DNA from: Nepenthes gracilis
Taxonomy: Eukaryota; Streptophyta; Magnoliopsida; Caryophyllales; Nepenthaceae
Assembly: GCA_033239525.1 (NCBI GenBank)
Contig: BSYO01000024.1
Location: 1,984,001-2,048,000, forward strand
Reading direction: 5' to 3'
Length of the DNA stretch: 64,000 bases
Shown here: positions 1 to 12,700 of the stretch, piece by piece
Numbering within the stretch: the stretch's first letter is position 1
Layout: each line of letters begins with the position of its first letter
Program-made: the position numbers and the translations under genes
Notes under the pieces: model-generated
Told to the model about the DNA's origin: nothing
Database searches by the model: none
The model's input: only the letters and a program-made list of their open reading frames with translations

Positions 1-933
1 TAAGTGGAGTCTCAATTCTAAATCAAGTTTATTATTCCCTGTAATACCCTCGACGAAGGCAAGTATTTAGTTGCCTAATTTGTTGGATTATTATTCATAA
101 TTCACTCATTACATAATATTTCAGGTGTGGACTAGGATCCGAGCCGGGGGCTAGAAGTGTAATTATCAAGTATTTTGGGGGTGATTTGATGGTCAATTGT
201 TGAGAAATTCTAGGTTATAAAATACTGATTGTTTAATATATATATATATATATAATTTATTATATTTTATTTTGTTATTAATTATATTCTTTATTAACAT
301 ATTAAGTTAAATTAGCGACAGTTCAAGTCGTTTATCAGAATATATTAAATTCAAAAAAAAATTAAAGGAAAAAATTACAAAGTTAATTCTGAGGTTTTTA
401 TATCATGATTTAAATAAATATTTTCTACAGAATAAAGGTGGAATTAAAACAAAAAATAATAATGAAATTTAAAATAATAAATTTCATAATAAGACTTTAA
501 AAAAATAAAAAGCTCAAATATTTTGATTAATTTCCTAGAAAAAAAGAGCATTAGTAGTAATATATAAAAATAGGTAGGACTAAATCTGATCAAAATTAGG
601 CTATCTAAATAGTCTGTTTTAATCTATTTAAAATTTTATAGAATTTAATTAATATATAAAAGTGCTATGAATAATTATGGTCATAAAATTAGATTCAATT
701 TTTTTAGATCGGGTATAATCACAAGTAAAAATATCTGGTTGACCCGATTCAGACCCAAATTATAACTTTTTATAAAAATATATTTTTGAATAATTACTAA
801 GTTTAAAAAATTATTTTAATAAATTATATTTTTATATAATTAATATTTTTTATATAAAGATTCTTTATTAGAATACACACTTATGTTATTATAAATATTA
901 TAATTTAAAATATTATATATTTTTTGGTATTTT
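1..933. other. AT-rich intergenic DNA, no gene seen
   Basis: No ORF with recognisable protein similarity. The stretch is strongly AT-rich with a TA microsatellite near 237-255. A less AT-rich block at about 50-200 looks like the inside of the long plant LTRs seen elsewhere in this window, but I could not find its borders. Confidence 0.5.
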
Positions 934-938
934 CATGT

Positions 939-1738
939 TGATGGGTACTGATTCCCAAGGCCCATTAAAAAATCAATCCTTGTGGAATTGGGCTCTGAAG
1001 CTACAAAAGTCTAGTAGACCCAAAGGGCCTAAGAGATCCAAGCAATCGGGTCAGCCCGTGCGAGATAGTGGACTATAAGTCTACTCGGGCCCATAAGCCC
1101 AAGATGAGTCTCGAACGTCATCAAGTCTGCAAAACTGACGCACCAGAGATTTGGTGGCTGACTCTATCAGACTGCAGAATAAATGATGACCTGCAAGACA
1201 TACCCGATCATTGTAGATGTGACACCACGTAAAGTCAGCCAATATGCACGCAATCAACCTGATGCAGAAATCGGATTAGTGGAGTTGGTGGCAGGCTCCT
1301 CTGCACACGCCAGCACCACGTAGACACCCCACAAAGGAAGACTCAACCACTATAAATACATTAACTGTCCACCAAATAAATGATCCCAATATTTTTTCAT
1401 GTGTAGCTTCTATAGAGAAAGAAAGAAAAGACAAAATGCCTAAGAGGAGTCTGTGACTCGCTGTAATCTCGTCTTTTCTTGTAACTAAGCACAATAGTGA
1501 AGCAAGTTCTTGGACAAAAATTATGTGATTTTTCCTTTTCATTTAAGAGAAGGTTTTCCACGTAAAATCTCGTGTGTTATTGCTCTCTCTTTCTCTACCC
1601 TCCAAGTCACATTCACTAAGCTAAAAAACAACAACCATATACTTTGTGTTGCATGGTTTTCATCCGAGTGCGACTGGAAGATCCATGGACTCATCTGAAT
1701 CTTCGTCCGTATGGTGCCCAGGATTCGAGAATGCAATA
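939..1738 (+). repeat. 5' LTR of the gypsy element
   Basis: Starts TGATGGGTACTGATTCCC and ends GCAATA (CA eroded to TA). It aligns along its length with 6455-7251. It contains a U3/R region with an ACCACTATAAATACATT stretch near 1348, which is a plausible TATA region. The preceding five bases CATGT are the target-site duplication. Confidence 0.85.
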
Positions 1739-1760
1739 TTGATGCCGTCTATGAAAACCA
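1739..1760 (+). promoter_or_regulatory. Decayed primer-binding region of the gypsy element
   Basis: The bases directly after the 5' LTR, TTGATGCCGTCTATGAAAAC, resemble the TTGGCGCCGTCTGTGGGAA stretch often found just downstream of 5' LTRs of plant gypsy elements. C-to-T and G-to-A changes account for most of the differences. The tRNA primer was not identified. Confidence 0.5.
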
Positions 1761-2142
1761 ACTAAAAGTCAGGTTAACACATTTTTCAAAAATTTTCAGA
1801 GGTACTTTAGAAGTCAAAGAATGACGGACACGCGAGCCCGGACTAGTGCCTTCATCCAAGAAACGGCATCCTGCAGCAACTGCCTCCCAATAGGCAGCAG
1901 GATGGGTGACTGTCCAGACCCTTGTGTACAAGCAATTGTAGTAAAAGTGGACGATTTTTCGAGAGCTGTCTAAACTCTTTGCTCAAAATTGGACAGGTTG
2001 TCAATGGGAGTGCCACCCAAAGCCTCCTAGACCGCAACATCTCAGAAAAAGAGAAAGGGAAAGAAGCATCCCAAGAAGCAAGCTAGCCAGTGTGAGAACC
2101 CAAGGATACATGTTGCCTTAAGTAACGAAGTCCCACTACGAC

Positions 2143-2830
2143 TTGAAGGTCGCTTGGTTCCTCAGATCCAAGAAGGTGGCCCAAAAAGGCCAGATTCTTG
2201 TCACTCTTGCTACAATCGAGAGGTCATCTTTTAGGAGGGATCCTTACAAAAGAAAAGAGTCGCGCGGAGTAAAAGGTTACGCAAGCTTCTTGCAACCTGA
2301 GGGATTATCTCAACGAAAAGAAGGCCGCAGCTCAACCTCAAACAAAAAAGCTTAAGAAGATCTAGAAACGGGTCTTTGGAGGAGAGGGAAACCAAACAAA
2401 GAGGCCAAAAGGTGAAGAGAATTTTCACCCGAGGACGGTGGAAGGAAAAAGAAAGAGCAGAGACCATCAGGATTCCTGAGGATCATCAAAGCAGTATAGA
2501 TTTGAGCAAGTTATTCGAAGGAAGTTCAAACTTTCAAACCTGATTCCCTTAAACGACTTGCATACTAACATCCTGAGGTAAATCTAGAATGAAGAATTTT
2601 TGAAGTGGCCCAAAGTGTTAAAGAAGCCAGATGGGAGCGATCAGACAAAGTATTGCCACTACCATCATCGCCGAGGTCACAATACTGAGAGCGACCGGAT
2701 GCTACAGGTGGAGATTGAAAGGCTGATCAAACAATGCTACCTCAACCATTTCCTACAAAGATCGGGACAAGTTTCTAGAATAGTAGGAGATGGTGAAGTG
2801 AACCAACAAAGAGGTGGAATGTCATAAGCG
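2143..2830 (+). pseudogene. gag relic, Ty3/gypsy
   Basis: Gag packages retroelement RNA. Only broken frames remain. The best piece is a 75-codon frame at 2600-2827 with KYCHYHHRRGHNTES followed by EIERLIKQCYL. This matches the C-terminal gag region of plant gypsy elements (pattern CxFHxxxGHxTExC, then an EIExLIxxGYL helix). The last cysteine of the pattern is replaced (DRM instead of xxC), and frames on both sides carry stops. A basic frame at 2143-2355 lies just upstream and may be the same gag before frameshifts. It is not expected to make a working protein. Confidence 0.6.
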
Positions 2831-3426
2831 TGATATCCCTTCGACCAACCCGGACAACAGCGTGCAAAGCCTTCAAGAAAGCCTAGACGTGCTTGAAGAA
2901 GTTTAAAGTGTGGCAAGGCTGCGGAGAGCTGCGTACTAGCGGGTAATAGCCAAACACGCCAACAGCCAAGTAAAGGGATGGAGGACTTAAGCCCACGAGG
3001 CCCACAATACTGATTTGACCCAAGGGATAAAGTTGGCACTAGAGGTCTAAGGATTTGGATCCACATCCCAAGAGATCTGAGAGGTTGATTTGGCAAGAGC
3101 CTAAATCAGCTCAGGAGGCTCGGTGACTCAAGTTCACATTCCAAGAGGCCAAAGGAGCCGATTTGACCAAAGAGGTTAAATCGGCCTCAGAGGCCTGCGG
3201 ACTTAAGCACTTTTTCCAAAGAATACTATCAATAAATGAATGTGTAAATAAACAGGCAAGGCAAAATGTATCATCCGATATGCCGTAACACATTTTATGG
3301 ATATAATGAAATTCCTTTAACTTGTTTATTATTTTGCATTTTATTGAATGTTTACATGTCATCTTATTTATTTACAAGACCTAAGCTACCCTTAAATCAA
3401 GTGAAACCAACCCTTTCACTTGTTCT
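2831..3426 (+). other. Element interior between gag relic and 40-bp array, no ORF
   Basis: Non-coding by eye. It holds short repeated words such as AAGAGGYYRAAGGAGCCGATTTG and GAGGTCTAAGGATTTGG, suggesting old, degraded tandem repeat units that merge into the cleaner array downstream. Pol would be expected in this interval in a complete element and is absent. Confidence 0.45.
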
Positions 3427-3595
3427 AAAACTCGATGTGGTCCGAGCGACCCAAAAGGTCATACTTAAAACTCGGTTGTATTCGAGCGGCTTAAGAGGTC
3501 GTTCTTAAAACATGATTGTATCTGAGCGGCCCAAGAGGTCATACTTAAAACTTGACATGATGCCAAGCAACTCTAAAGGTTGAACTTAAAATTTA
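3427..3595 (+). repeat. 40-bp tandem array (about four units) inside the gypsy element
   Basis: Units begin with AAAAC at 3427, 3467, 3507, 3547 and (partial) 3587, so the period is exactly 40. Each contains a GAGCGGCYYAAGAGGTC-like core followed by the start of the next AAAAC. The array sits between the place where pol is missing and the antisense ORF. A related 40-bp array occupies the same relative place in the element at 54912-61551. Confidence 0.85.
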
Positions 3596-4126
3596 GGGGG
3601 CTTAAAATAGTAAGCATGTGACGACCCTAGATGTAGCATTTTCAATCTAAGACGGTCAAAAGGTTTAGATATTAAACTAATAAGAGATCAAGTTTCCTTA
3701 ATAGTATGTCACAAAAGAACCATGCACACACACAAGACAATCTGGAAAAAGGATTGTAAAGAAAATAAATTTTATTGACACTTTGAAGTTTACATTATAT
3801 GCACAATATACACAGAAAAAAAAAAACCTCTACAACTCGACAAATTTACAAACAGCTCTCAGAAAGTCTTGGCTGAGAAGAAGTTCCCTATCGCTGCTGC
3901 TCCTGTCCATTGGACCAGAAGGCCCCGCTTGCTCCGTAGATCTTGGCTGCCCAAAAGGTCGGGGTCCACTTGATGGCCCACGACGAGAAGGGCTAGAAAA
4001 TGTTCTTCCTGGGAGACCATGCAAGTCATCCGTGCATGTAGCACTAGCACTTCGAGGATCAATTATGGCCGTAGCAAACTAAGGACATATCAACCTCATC
4101 ACCCGGCGACATAAGTTGATGCCATT

Positions 4127-5902
4127 CTAGTACTTGCCCTCCAGTACCGGTGCTATATCCATGGCCCCGACTGAAGTCCTCAACACCTCCTCCAGTTGGA
4201 GGTTCCTATCCCGCAATAGCCCATATTGAACTTGTTGAAGCCTTAATGTATTCTCAAGGGAAGCGATCTTGCTCTCGGCCTCGGCAGCCTTTCTCATGGC
4301 CTCAACTAGCTCCAGTTCCAGACACTTGCAGGCTTCTCCAGTGGCTTTCAGGGACTCCAACTCGGTGCAAGTCTGGATGACACCACCAATGAGCTAACCA
4401 AGGTTTCGAGAAGCTCTTTGAAACTGTAAAGGAAAGCAAAGCTGTTAAAGCATGAAAGGAAGGAAATAAGAAGTTAAAAAGCTAAGAAGGGACAGAAGGA
4501 TACCTGAGAGACGAGAGAGCCGCTCGCTGAACTCTCCTCTTTAGGGGTCTTAGACTCTTGTGACTCAACAGCAGGTACTGCAGAAACCTCAACCCTGGTC
4601 TCGGATGTAGAGGCACCTAACTCAGGATCGAGAACTGAGGGCTCAGTAGCTCTAGAAGACTCTACAGTCCCAGTCTCAGCCTCATTAGCATTGGGGGCCC
4701 CAGCGACGTCCTCGGCCATGGCCTCCTCTTGGACCTCAGGTGGAATCATCATTGGGTTGTAAATTTGGATTTTAAGGCATGGGGGCTCTACGATCGCAGC
4801 AGAGTCCTCGGCCTCAGCAGTCTCAGCAATAGACGATATCACCACTGCTTCCTCGGCATGGGTCGTCTCAATCTCCCCTAGTGCAAGTCCCTTAGCAGTG
4901 TCCTCGGACGGATTATCAATCCAATCCGAGACCTCACCAGTAAAGACAGAGGGAATGTGAGGCACTGGATTAAGAGGGGGAGGGGTGACAGGAAGCTCTG
5001 TGGACCCAGAAGGCACCTCAAAGGAACTTTCGGACAGCTGCCGGAGCTTCTTGGAAAGGCACTCGGCCACAGTCTCGTCATCATCGGACGAGAAACTCTC
5101 CACAGGAACAGCGAGACACTTGGACAAGGACTCGGTCTGCTGACTCTTCCTTGGGCGCTCGACGGTTCCTCTATCCTCAAACTCTTCTGTGTGGTCTTCT
5201 TCTTCTTCTTCTTGGCCGGATGGTCAGCAGGAGCGCTAGAGTCCCTGGACTGAGGTCCCCACTTAGCCTTAGCCAAGTTCTCAAACCTTAGCCACTTATT
5301 TTCTATATTCTAGTGAAAATTGAGAAGGTTAGACTGTACGAGAGTTACAATATCCTTCACAAACGCCCTCTCCTCAGGCATGGGTCTTGGCAGAACTTAG
5401 GATCAACGTTCCCCCAATCGTTGGGGATATCCCAAATACTGTGAATTGCCAAGAAAAAGAACTTATCTTTCTACCTTTTGGTAGAATCAGGGTTGCCACT
5501 ACTCAGTGTCGCAAACTTAGGATGCGGAATAATAAGAACCCAATCCTAATCGTGCGTGAACCTCAGAATCACCTTCACAGCCAGGGTCTCAAAGGTCTTG
5601 TGATGGCATTGAATGAAGACACAAAGAGAAATGAGATACCTCACCGCGTTTGGTTGAAGCCAGGGCAACAGGGACCGTGAGGTCCCTCAAGATGTGGAAC
5701 AAATCCAGTGGCATGTCGGGCGAAGCCCACTCTTGAGGTGGACTGTGTAAACGGTGATAAAACTGTCTGGTGGGCTGCAGGCCCTCTCATGGGGCTCCAG
5801 CATCAGCATCCCCATCTAAGAAGGGATGCAATACCTCACATAGATGGTATCGAGCTTAGAAACCGTGAGTGAAAATGTAATGTTTGCAACGCTAGAAGCC
5901 AT
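4127..5902 (-). pseudogene. Antisense extra ORF (aORF) of the gypsy element, broken
   Basis: Read on the minus strand, a start codon at 5902-5900 opens with MASSVANITF, closely matching the MASVADIT start of the antisense ORF at 56783. The similarity continues through VHLKSGLRP and NAVRYL. Stops occur within the first 60 codons and again near the ..GTSRS segment. Further on come a lysine-run segment (KKKKKKTTQK, 5276 downward), a Ser/Glu/Ala-rich acidic linker (5127-4474) and a coiled-coil-like segment ESLKATGEACKCLELELVEA (4360-4127). Pfam names this kind of N-terminal domain the putative gypsy-type transposase / plant transposon family. Its function is unknown and it is not a proven transposase. 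Frameshifts make the copy non-functional. Confidence 0.6.
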
Positions 5903-6454
5903 CGAAATGTGAAGAGAAGATAAAGATGAACAGTGCATGACGGTAGGGTCACAGGGAGCGATTTCGAAGACTTAAAAAATTTTTCGAAAGCAAAATGAGA
6001 GCAGATGAATGGAAAAGAGGCAGGTGTCTCTTATCAAAGGCTTCGAAATTCAAAAGGGGCATGCCGCATTTAATACCAAGCCATGTGTCGCTTCCCCATC
6101 GGTCCGAGGGTAATGATGACTTGTTCCTTTCCTAGGCCACATTTAATGTGCGTCTGGTGCTCATTTAATGTGCCAGCTGACGAACAGGACGACACTCTAG
6201 CATAGAGAGAGTCCGCGGACTCCGAACATGCCCTCAGACAGAATTAGACAAAGCAACTTAGAAATACGTCCAAGGACTCTTGCAATGATTGTGGACGGAA
6301 GGAAGATCGTATTGGACGTGGACAATGTTGCAAAGCTCACGAACGACAGTGAGCACCCTGAAGGATCATATGAAAGCCAAAATGTTCCAAGGAACTTCAA
6401 CCGTTAAACATGCCAAAGGCTGAGATTCTTAGACCCTTTGGCATGAGGAGTTAG
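5903..6454 (+). other. Spacer between antisense ORF and 3' LTR, with polypurine tract
   Basis: Non-coding. It ends in GGCATGAGGAGTTAG just before the 3' LTR, a plausible polypurine tract. On the minus strand this interval is the leader of the antisense ORF. Confidence 0.45.
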
Positions 6455-7251
6455 TAATGGGTACTGATACCCAAGGCCTGTTAGAAGATCAATCATCGTG
6501 GAACAGGGCTCTGAAACCACAGAAGCCCAGTAGGCCCAAAGGGCCTAAGAGGTCTAGGCAGTCAGGTCAGCTCATGCAAGATAGTGGATTCAAAGTCCAC
6601 TCGAGCCCATGAGCCTAAGATAGGCCTCAAACGTCATCAAGTATGCAAAACCGGCGCACTAGAGATTTGGTGGCTGACCCTATCAGATTACAAAAGGAAT
6701 GATAGCATGCAAGACACACTCGATCACTGCAGATGTAACGCCACGTAAAGTCAGTCAGTATACACACAACCTCCCGACGCAGTAAACTGGATTGGTGGAG
6801 TTGGTGGCAGGTCCATCTACATACCCCAACGCCACGTGGACATCCTACAAATGAAAACTCAACCACTACAAATATATTAACTGTTTACCAAATAAAGGAT
6901 CCCAATATTTTCTCCTGTGTAACTTCTATAGAGAGAAAAAGAAAAGAGAAAAGGCCAAAGAGCAATCTGTGACTCGCTGTAATCTTGTCCTCTCTTGCAA
7001 CTAAGCACAATAATGAAGCAAGTTCTCGAACAAAAGTGTCGTGATTTTTTCTTCTTATTTAAGAGAAAGTTTTTTACGTAAAATCTTGCGTGTTATTATT
7101 CTGTTTCTCTCTACCCCCCAAGTCACATTCACTAAGCTAAAAAACAACCATATACATTGTGTTGCATGGTTTTCATCTGAGTGCCCATGGAAGATCCATG
7201 GACTCATCTGGATCTTCGTTCGTACGGTGGCTGAAATTCGAAAACGCAACA
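6455..7251 (+). repeat. 3' LTR of the gypsy element
   Basis: Starts TAATGGGTACTGATACCC (TG decayed to TA) and ends CGCAACA. It aligns with 939-1738 with scattered, mostly transition differences, so the insertion is not recent. It is followed by the CATGT target-site duplication at 7252-7256. Confidence 0.85.
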
Positions 7252-7256
7252 CATGT

Positions 7257-8902
7257 AAATATACATTTTTAAATAAATATAATAATAACAAAAAAAAAAA
7301 TCAATTGATCAGGTGAATCAGTTTGATTAGTATCATAGACGGACACGATTAATACTTTTGGCTTTGATAATCTAGCATTATTCGGCTTAAATAATTTATC
7401 AATTACAAATTTTTATTTAAATCTAATTTATATTTGATTTGAATTTGATTTTAATTAGATTTTTGTAAGATTATCAAGATTTTTCTCAACAATTTTCAAT
7501 TTTAGTTTTATTTTATTGTCTCAACTCTATTATTCTTTTTTTTGGTGTAATTTCATCTTTCATACCTATTTTTAATATTATTTATTTTTAAAAAATACAG
7601 TAATATTATTTATTAAAAATCATATTTAACATAAAATTTATAGCTTAAAATTTAATTAAAAAATTTTATATTATTTATTAAAAACAATTTTCAATTTTAG
7701 TTTTATTTTATTGTTTCAACTCTATTATTCCTTTTTTTTGGTGTAATTTCATCTTTCAATCCTATTTTTAATATTATTTATTTTTTAAAAAATACATTAA
7801 TATTATTAATTAAAAAATCATATTTAACATAAAATTTATACCTTAAAATTTAATTAAAAACATTTTTATAGTATTTATCAAAAAATAATTTTCAATTTTA
7901 GTTTTATTTTATTTTTTCAACTCTATTATTCTTTTTTTGGTGTAATTTCATCTTTCGTACCTATTTTTAAATGTAAAATTTTTGTAGTGAGATTCCATAT
8001 GAAAAATTCCAAATCTACATTCATTCTTAATTTGTATGTTTTTAATGGTTTTTTGGTATAAATATTATCACATATTACAAAATTGAACTAATTTGATCTA
8101 GTTTTTATTTAAAACATGTTTATATTAAAATAAAACTAAAAATATAAAGTAACAATAATTTTTTTAAAAAAATTAACCTTTTTAAATATTATTTATTTTT
8201 TAAAAAATTATATTTATATTATTTATTAAAAATCATACTTAACACAAAATTTATACCTTTAAATTTAATTAAATATATTTTTATATTTTAATATTTTATA
8301 AATATTATTTAAATTTAATACGTACTTAAGATATGAATTATTATACAAATTAGACAATTGGACTAGATCTTTGAGCAATTCAAAAGAGATCAGGTCTAGA
8401 CTTTGTAATTCAAATATGGATTTTGCTCACCACAATAACTAATACAATGTAAGAAGAATATAAACTCATTCTCCTGTATATTTTTTGATATTTAAGTTAG
8501 TAATCTTTCTAAAAAAATTAAAAAAAAGAAAGAAAAATGAAACAAGTGTGAAATTCAATGGAATTTGAAGGCTAGGCTCCATGAACCTAGAAAGTTAAGG
8601 AGGAGACGATTTTGTGAGAATGATGAATCTCTTTTTCACCTTTTAATTCGGTTTTTCTCCTCCTTTTTGTTTGAATAGAGACTTTGAATTTACAGTCTTG
8701 ATGCCTACTCGTTTATCTATTTGGAATTGATATGATTGTTGTCTAAAACGTTACATTACACCGAGTTTCAATCATTATGTTAGTTTGTAACCATTCAGTA
8801 GTTAATTATTTGCATGTATTTTGTTGTTACTGTTTGATTTAATGATGCTGATTATTTTTCAATTTTTTTTTTCGTTAGTCAAAATTTAATATCAAATTTA
8901 TT
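7257..8902. other. AT-rich intergenic DNA with tandem array, no gene
   Basis: No ORF with recognisable similarity. The interval holds the tandem array at 7490-7970, a partial extra unit near 8178-8290, and otherwise simple AT-rich sequence. Confidence 0.5.
7490..7970. repeat. ~195-201 bp AT-rich tandem array
   Basis: The phrase AATTTTCAATTTTAGTTTTA recurs at 7491, 7686 and 7887, followed each time by CAACTCTATTATTC and GGTGTAATTTCATCTTTC. That gives two full units and one partial unit. Part of the unit (TTATTAAAAATCATAYTTAACA) appears once more near 8225. Confidence 0.8.
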
Positions 8903-9707
8903 ACTTTTATTACAACCCAAGAATACAATATACGCATGTCAAAAAATTAAATCCATACTATATTCTATAAACTATAAAACCCAACCTGTATGTGACAATT
9001 CATACATATACAAGACTCAATATAATAAAATCCATATAAGATCTCATCAAATATAAATTCAGACAAATATAATATACGACCTGCTATCCAAATATTATAA
9101 GAGAGGTATTCAACATTACAACAACTCATTAATATAACACAATAACTCAAATGCATCCCATAGATGGATCAAGGCTCTCATCCGGTCGAAGAAACAATCA
9201 TATCACATTCTCGAGATTTAAAACATACCTAATATGAACATCTCTACTCACCGATGAGATCTACCGCATCAAATCACGTCCGAATTCCTACAAGTGTATC
9301 CGCGCCACTAGTCTGAAGAGATAAAATATAAAAATGTGAACCTAGAGCTCAACAAATATAATATATATAAAAATAGTGTATATAAATCAGAGAAAATGGA
9401 TAACACATTACAACCGTGTAAAATATAAAACATAAGGCCCGTGAAATCCGTAAAATTTGAGGAGATGTATTGTACTAAATCGTCATCTGTATCAAATAGT
9501 CCCTTTGGGATATAATCGTAATAAATAACGATCCGGTCAAAAATTATAGATAATATCATATTATATGATCCGAGGTCACATAGGCCGCAACTATCACCAC
9601 ATCCATGTGGGATACATACCATCGTTCGAATCTAAATCTCATAATGCAGAAATCGAGAGAAGACCATCGAAACTAAAATATAAATTAAAATACGTTCCGA
9701 GTTTATC

Positions 9708-12700
9708 TGTAATATCTTGAATATTTTTAAGTTTATAATTTTATAAAAATAAATTATTTAATTACTTTTGATAATTATTTGACTATCTCAGTAATTATTT
9801 TGGATATTAAATCTTGTAATTATGCTTAGATATTCAAGCTATTAATTTGAATTAATAGTTTGAGTTTGGGTATTTCGACCATTAAATTTATTTAGAATAA
9901 TTAATGTACTTAATTGAATTAATTTAATTATACGTTTAATTAATCAAGTGAACTATCATATATTTAAATTATATAAATATCAGTATATTAAAAAATTTTA
10001 AAAGATAATTATGAAATTAAATTTAAGATATCAAAATATTAGAAATTAATATTAAAATTTTAAGTGTTATTATAATTAGATAAATAATCAATTGACATTT
10101 TAATAATAATAATAATAAATAAATAATGGGAGAAAGAAAAGAAAAAGGAAAAGAAGGAAAAGAAAAAGAAAGAAAGAAAAAAGAAAGGAAAGGAAGAAGA
10201 AAGGACGGAAGAAAAGAAAAAGAAAAGGAGAAGAGAGAGACAGAGAGGATGGTGTGATCCATACAGGAAGGAGACGGACGCCCCAAATGGAAACTCAGCA
10301 AACCCTTAATTGATCCTCTTCATTATTTAAGAAAGATATTGGTGTTAGGAGGGGGGAAGAAGTAGTCACTGTCTGGAGTCACTGCCGTCAGCTGATGCCG
10401 TCGTTGTCACTGCTAACCACATTTGCGAGTTGGGCTGAAGCCACCGCTTCTACCATTGAAGTCACCGTCGTTGGTTGGTGTCGCCTTCATCGTCGATTTG
10501 TGCCGCCGCCATCGTTGCTGGATGAAGAACTCAAAATGGAGGCAATTAATCTTCCTAATTGTTACAAGTAAAATTTCTATATTTGCAACCAAATTCTTCC
10601 ATTCTCTTAGTTGATGCTTATTTTCTTGTTGCATGCTTGGATTGTGTGGGATTCGATTGTGTTCCCTCAAAATCGAAAACTAGGGAAAACAGAGGCTATG
10701 AGAAACGATGGCAAAATTCGAGAGTTTACGATGATTTGGGATGCGATAACTAATGGACTTATACTGTTAAACTATTATATTTACATGTTTGAAGGATAAA
10801 GCCTTGATTTTTCCTCGTTTATTATGGGAATCGATTCTGTTAAGGAAAGCAAAGCACGATGCTCTGTTTAGGAATCTTGAGGTGAGCAGTGATTTAAGGG
10901 TGGTTGTAACCGTATAAATTGATGGCTCAAGGTTAAGATGTATACTCCATATTCCGTTAATAAAGTATAGCAGGTCAAGCCTCTATTTTTCTTTCGTTTC
11001 GCCAACAATTTGAGTAGTTGTGCTGTGTGAGTATAGATGTAATCTTGTGTGTGTGGGTGTAAATGCGTGCGGCTGTGTGCTCGGTGTACCTGGTCGTGTG
11101 AGGGTATGGGTGTAAAGGTGTGAGGCTATGTGATGCGTGTAGCCGTGTGTGTGTGCTGGCGTGCTGCATGAGTGTGCATTGTTCGTGTAGGTGGAGGTGC
11201 AGTGCGGTGGTAGTGAGAGAGAGAGCCGCGTTGTGAGCTGGTGGTGAGAAGGGGTGCAGCCACCATCGTCGTGCTGTGAGCTGGCAGTGAAGCAATAGCG
11301 CTGTTGCGGTGCGCAACGGCTTGTGGGTGTATTGGGGCATAGACACCCAGTGTAGGTGGGTATATATATGGGATGATATATTTTTATATATATTGAGACA
11401 TATTCATGGTAGAAGATGTTTATATGAGTTTATGCATGTGTGTTGGTATGACTGAAATACTAAGGTCGGTTAGGTGATCGTTTCCGTACCACATTGATGA
11501 ATTCCGGTAAAATTATTCTTCGCGTTAACCTTAGTGTGTGCGTATATTTTATTGGCACTCTATGGATAAGTAAAGGAGAGTGTACGAAGACTCTATGGTA
11601 TCCGGATGAATGAGAGTTCGTGAGCCTTTGGAGTAATCTATACTTTTTCAATACCTATTCCATTTTGGAGGTTGAGGTCGTTGATATTGAGGAGGGATAC
11701 TTATAGCCTAGTGACCATCATAGAGGATGATATTTGGGATATCATTTGGGGATTTGTATCATGGGTGATATCGGCATGCTACGGGTATAGTCTCTGAGAG
11801 GACTGTAGGGGTAGTAGGATACTATGGATAACCTTATTGGACTTACCCAACCGTTGGGGGTGTAAATGTGTGGCCTTTGGTTCACTATGGTAGAATAAAA
11901 TTCAGGGAGATTCTAATTATCTCGTACAGTCATGACCTCAAATTAGGCGAATAATCGAATTCTTGTTACCTTGTACAATTGGTGGAAGTCGTTGATATTG
12001 ATGAGAGATACTTGTAACCATGTGACTATCGTAAGAGATAATATTTGGGATATCATTTGGTGAGGGGATTACGGGTGGTATCGGCATACTATGGGTACAG
12101 CCTCTGGAAGGACTGTAGGGGTAGTGGGATACCATGGATAACCTCGTTGTACTTACCCAATCGTTGGAGGCGTAAATACGCGACTTTTGGTTCATTATGA
12201 TAGAATAAGGTCCATGGAGATTCTTGATCATTCATACAGTTATGACTTCGTATTGAGTGATGATTGGATTCAATGGAATCCATGTTGCTTCATGATATTC
12301 AGTTGTTCATATGGCTTCGGGGTTGTAGACATGACTTCTTGTTGAATCTCGGATAGCAGTTGGTACATCACCTGTTATTATTATTATTATTTATTATTTT
12401 ATAGTCCAAAATATTTTATTGTACTCATCTATTATTGTTTATTTTTACTTGTTGGGTATTCGGCTCACTCTTATATTTTATTAGCTCCAGGGTAGATAGG
12501 TTGACATTAGGATAGAAGAGATCGCGTGAGTAGATTTCAGGCCGAGGTGATCTTAGAGATTGAGGCTTCCAGGATAGAGATTAAAGATTTTCGTGGTTCA
12601 ATTACTGTTTGATTTTTTAATTAGATTTTCTTTATGAGAATTGATATTTTTGGATATTAATGTCATTTCTTAAAATTATCTATTACTGTTTTGGATATTA

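Larger units (their letters stand above)
939..7251 (+). mobile_element. Complete but pol-less Ty3/gypsy (Tat-like) LTR retrotransposon
   Basis: Two similar LTRs (939-1738 and 6455-7251) bound the element. A perfect 5-bp target-site duplication CATGT lies at 934-938 and 7252-7256. Inside, in order: a decayed primer-binding region, a gag relic with the zinc-knuckle area, a 40-bp tandem array, and an antisense ORF on the minus strand. No reverse transcriptase, RNase H or integrase is visible, so the element is non-autonomous or internally deleted. The Tat-lineage assignment is inferred from the antisense ORF, the tandem array next to it, and similarity of both to the element at 54912-61551, which does carry Tat-type pol domains. 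Confidence 0.85.

Noticed and set aside
3427..3595. CRISPR-like spacing of 40-bp units
   Set aside because: Units are contiguous without unique spacers, and the context is a plant retrotransposon.
5387..5680. 97-codon + strand ORF
   Set aside because: Shadow of the antisense ORF relic read on the minus strand from 5902.
10023..10301. 92-codon Ser/Phe-rich minus ORF
   Set aside because: Translation of the purine-rich tract of the nested LTR. Low complexity.
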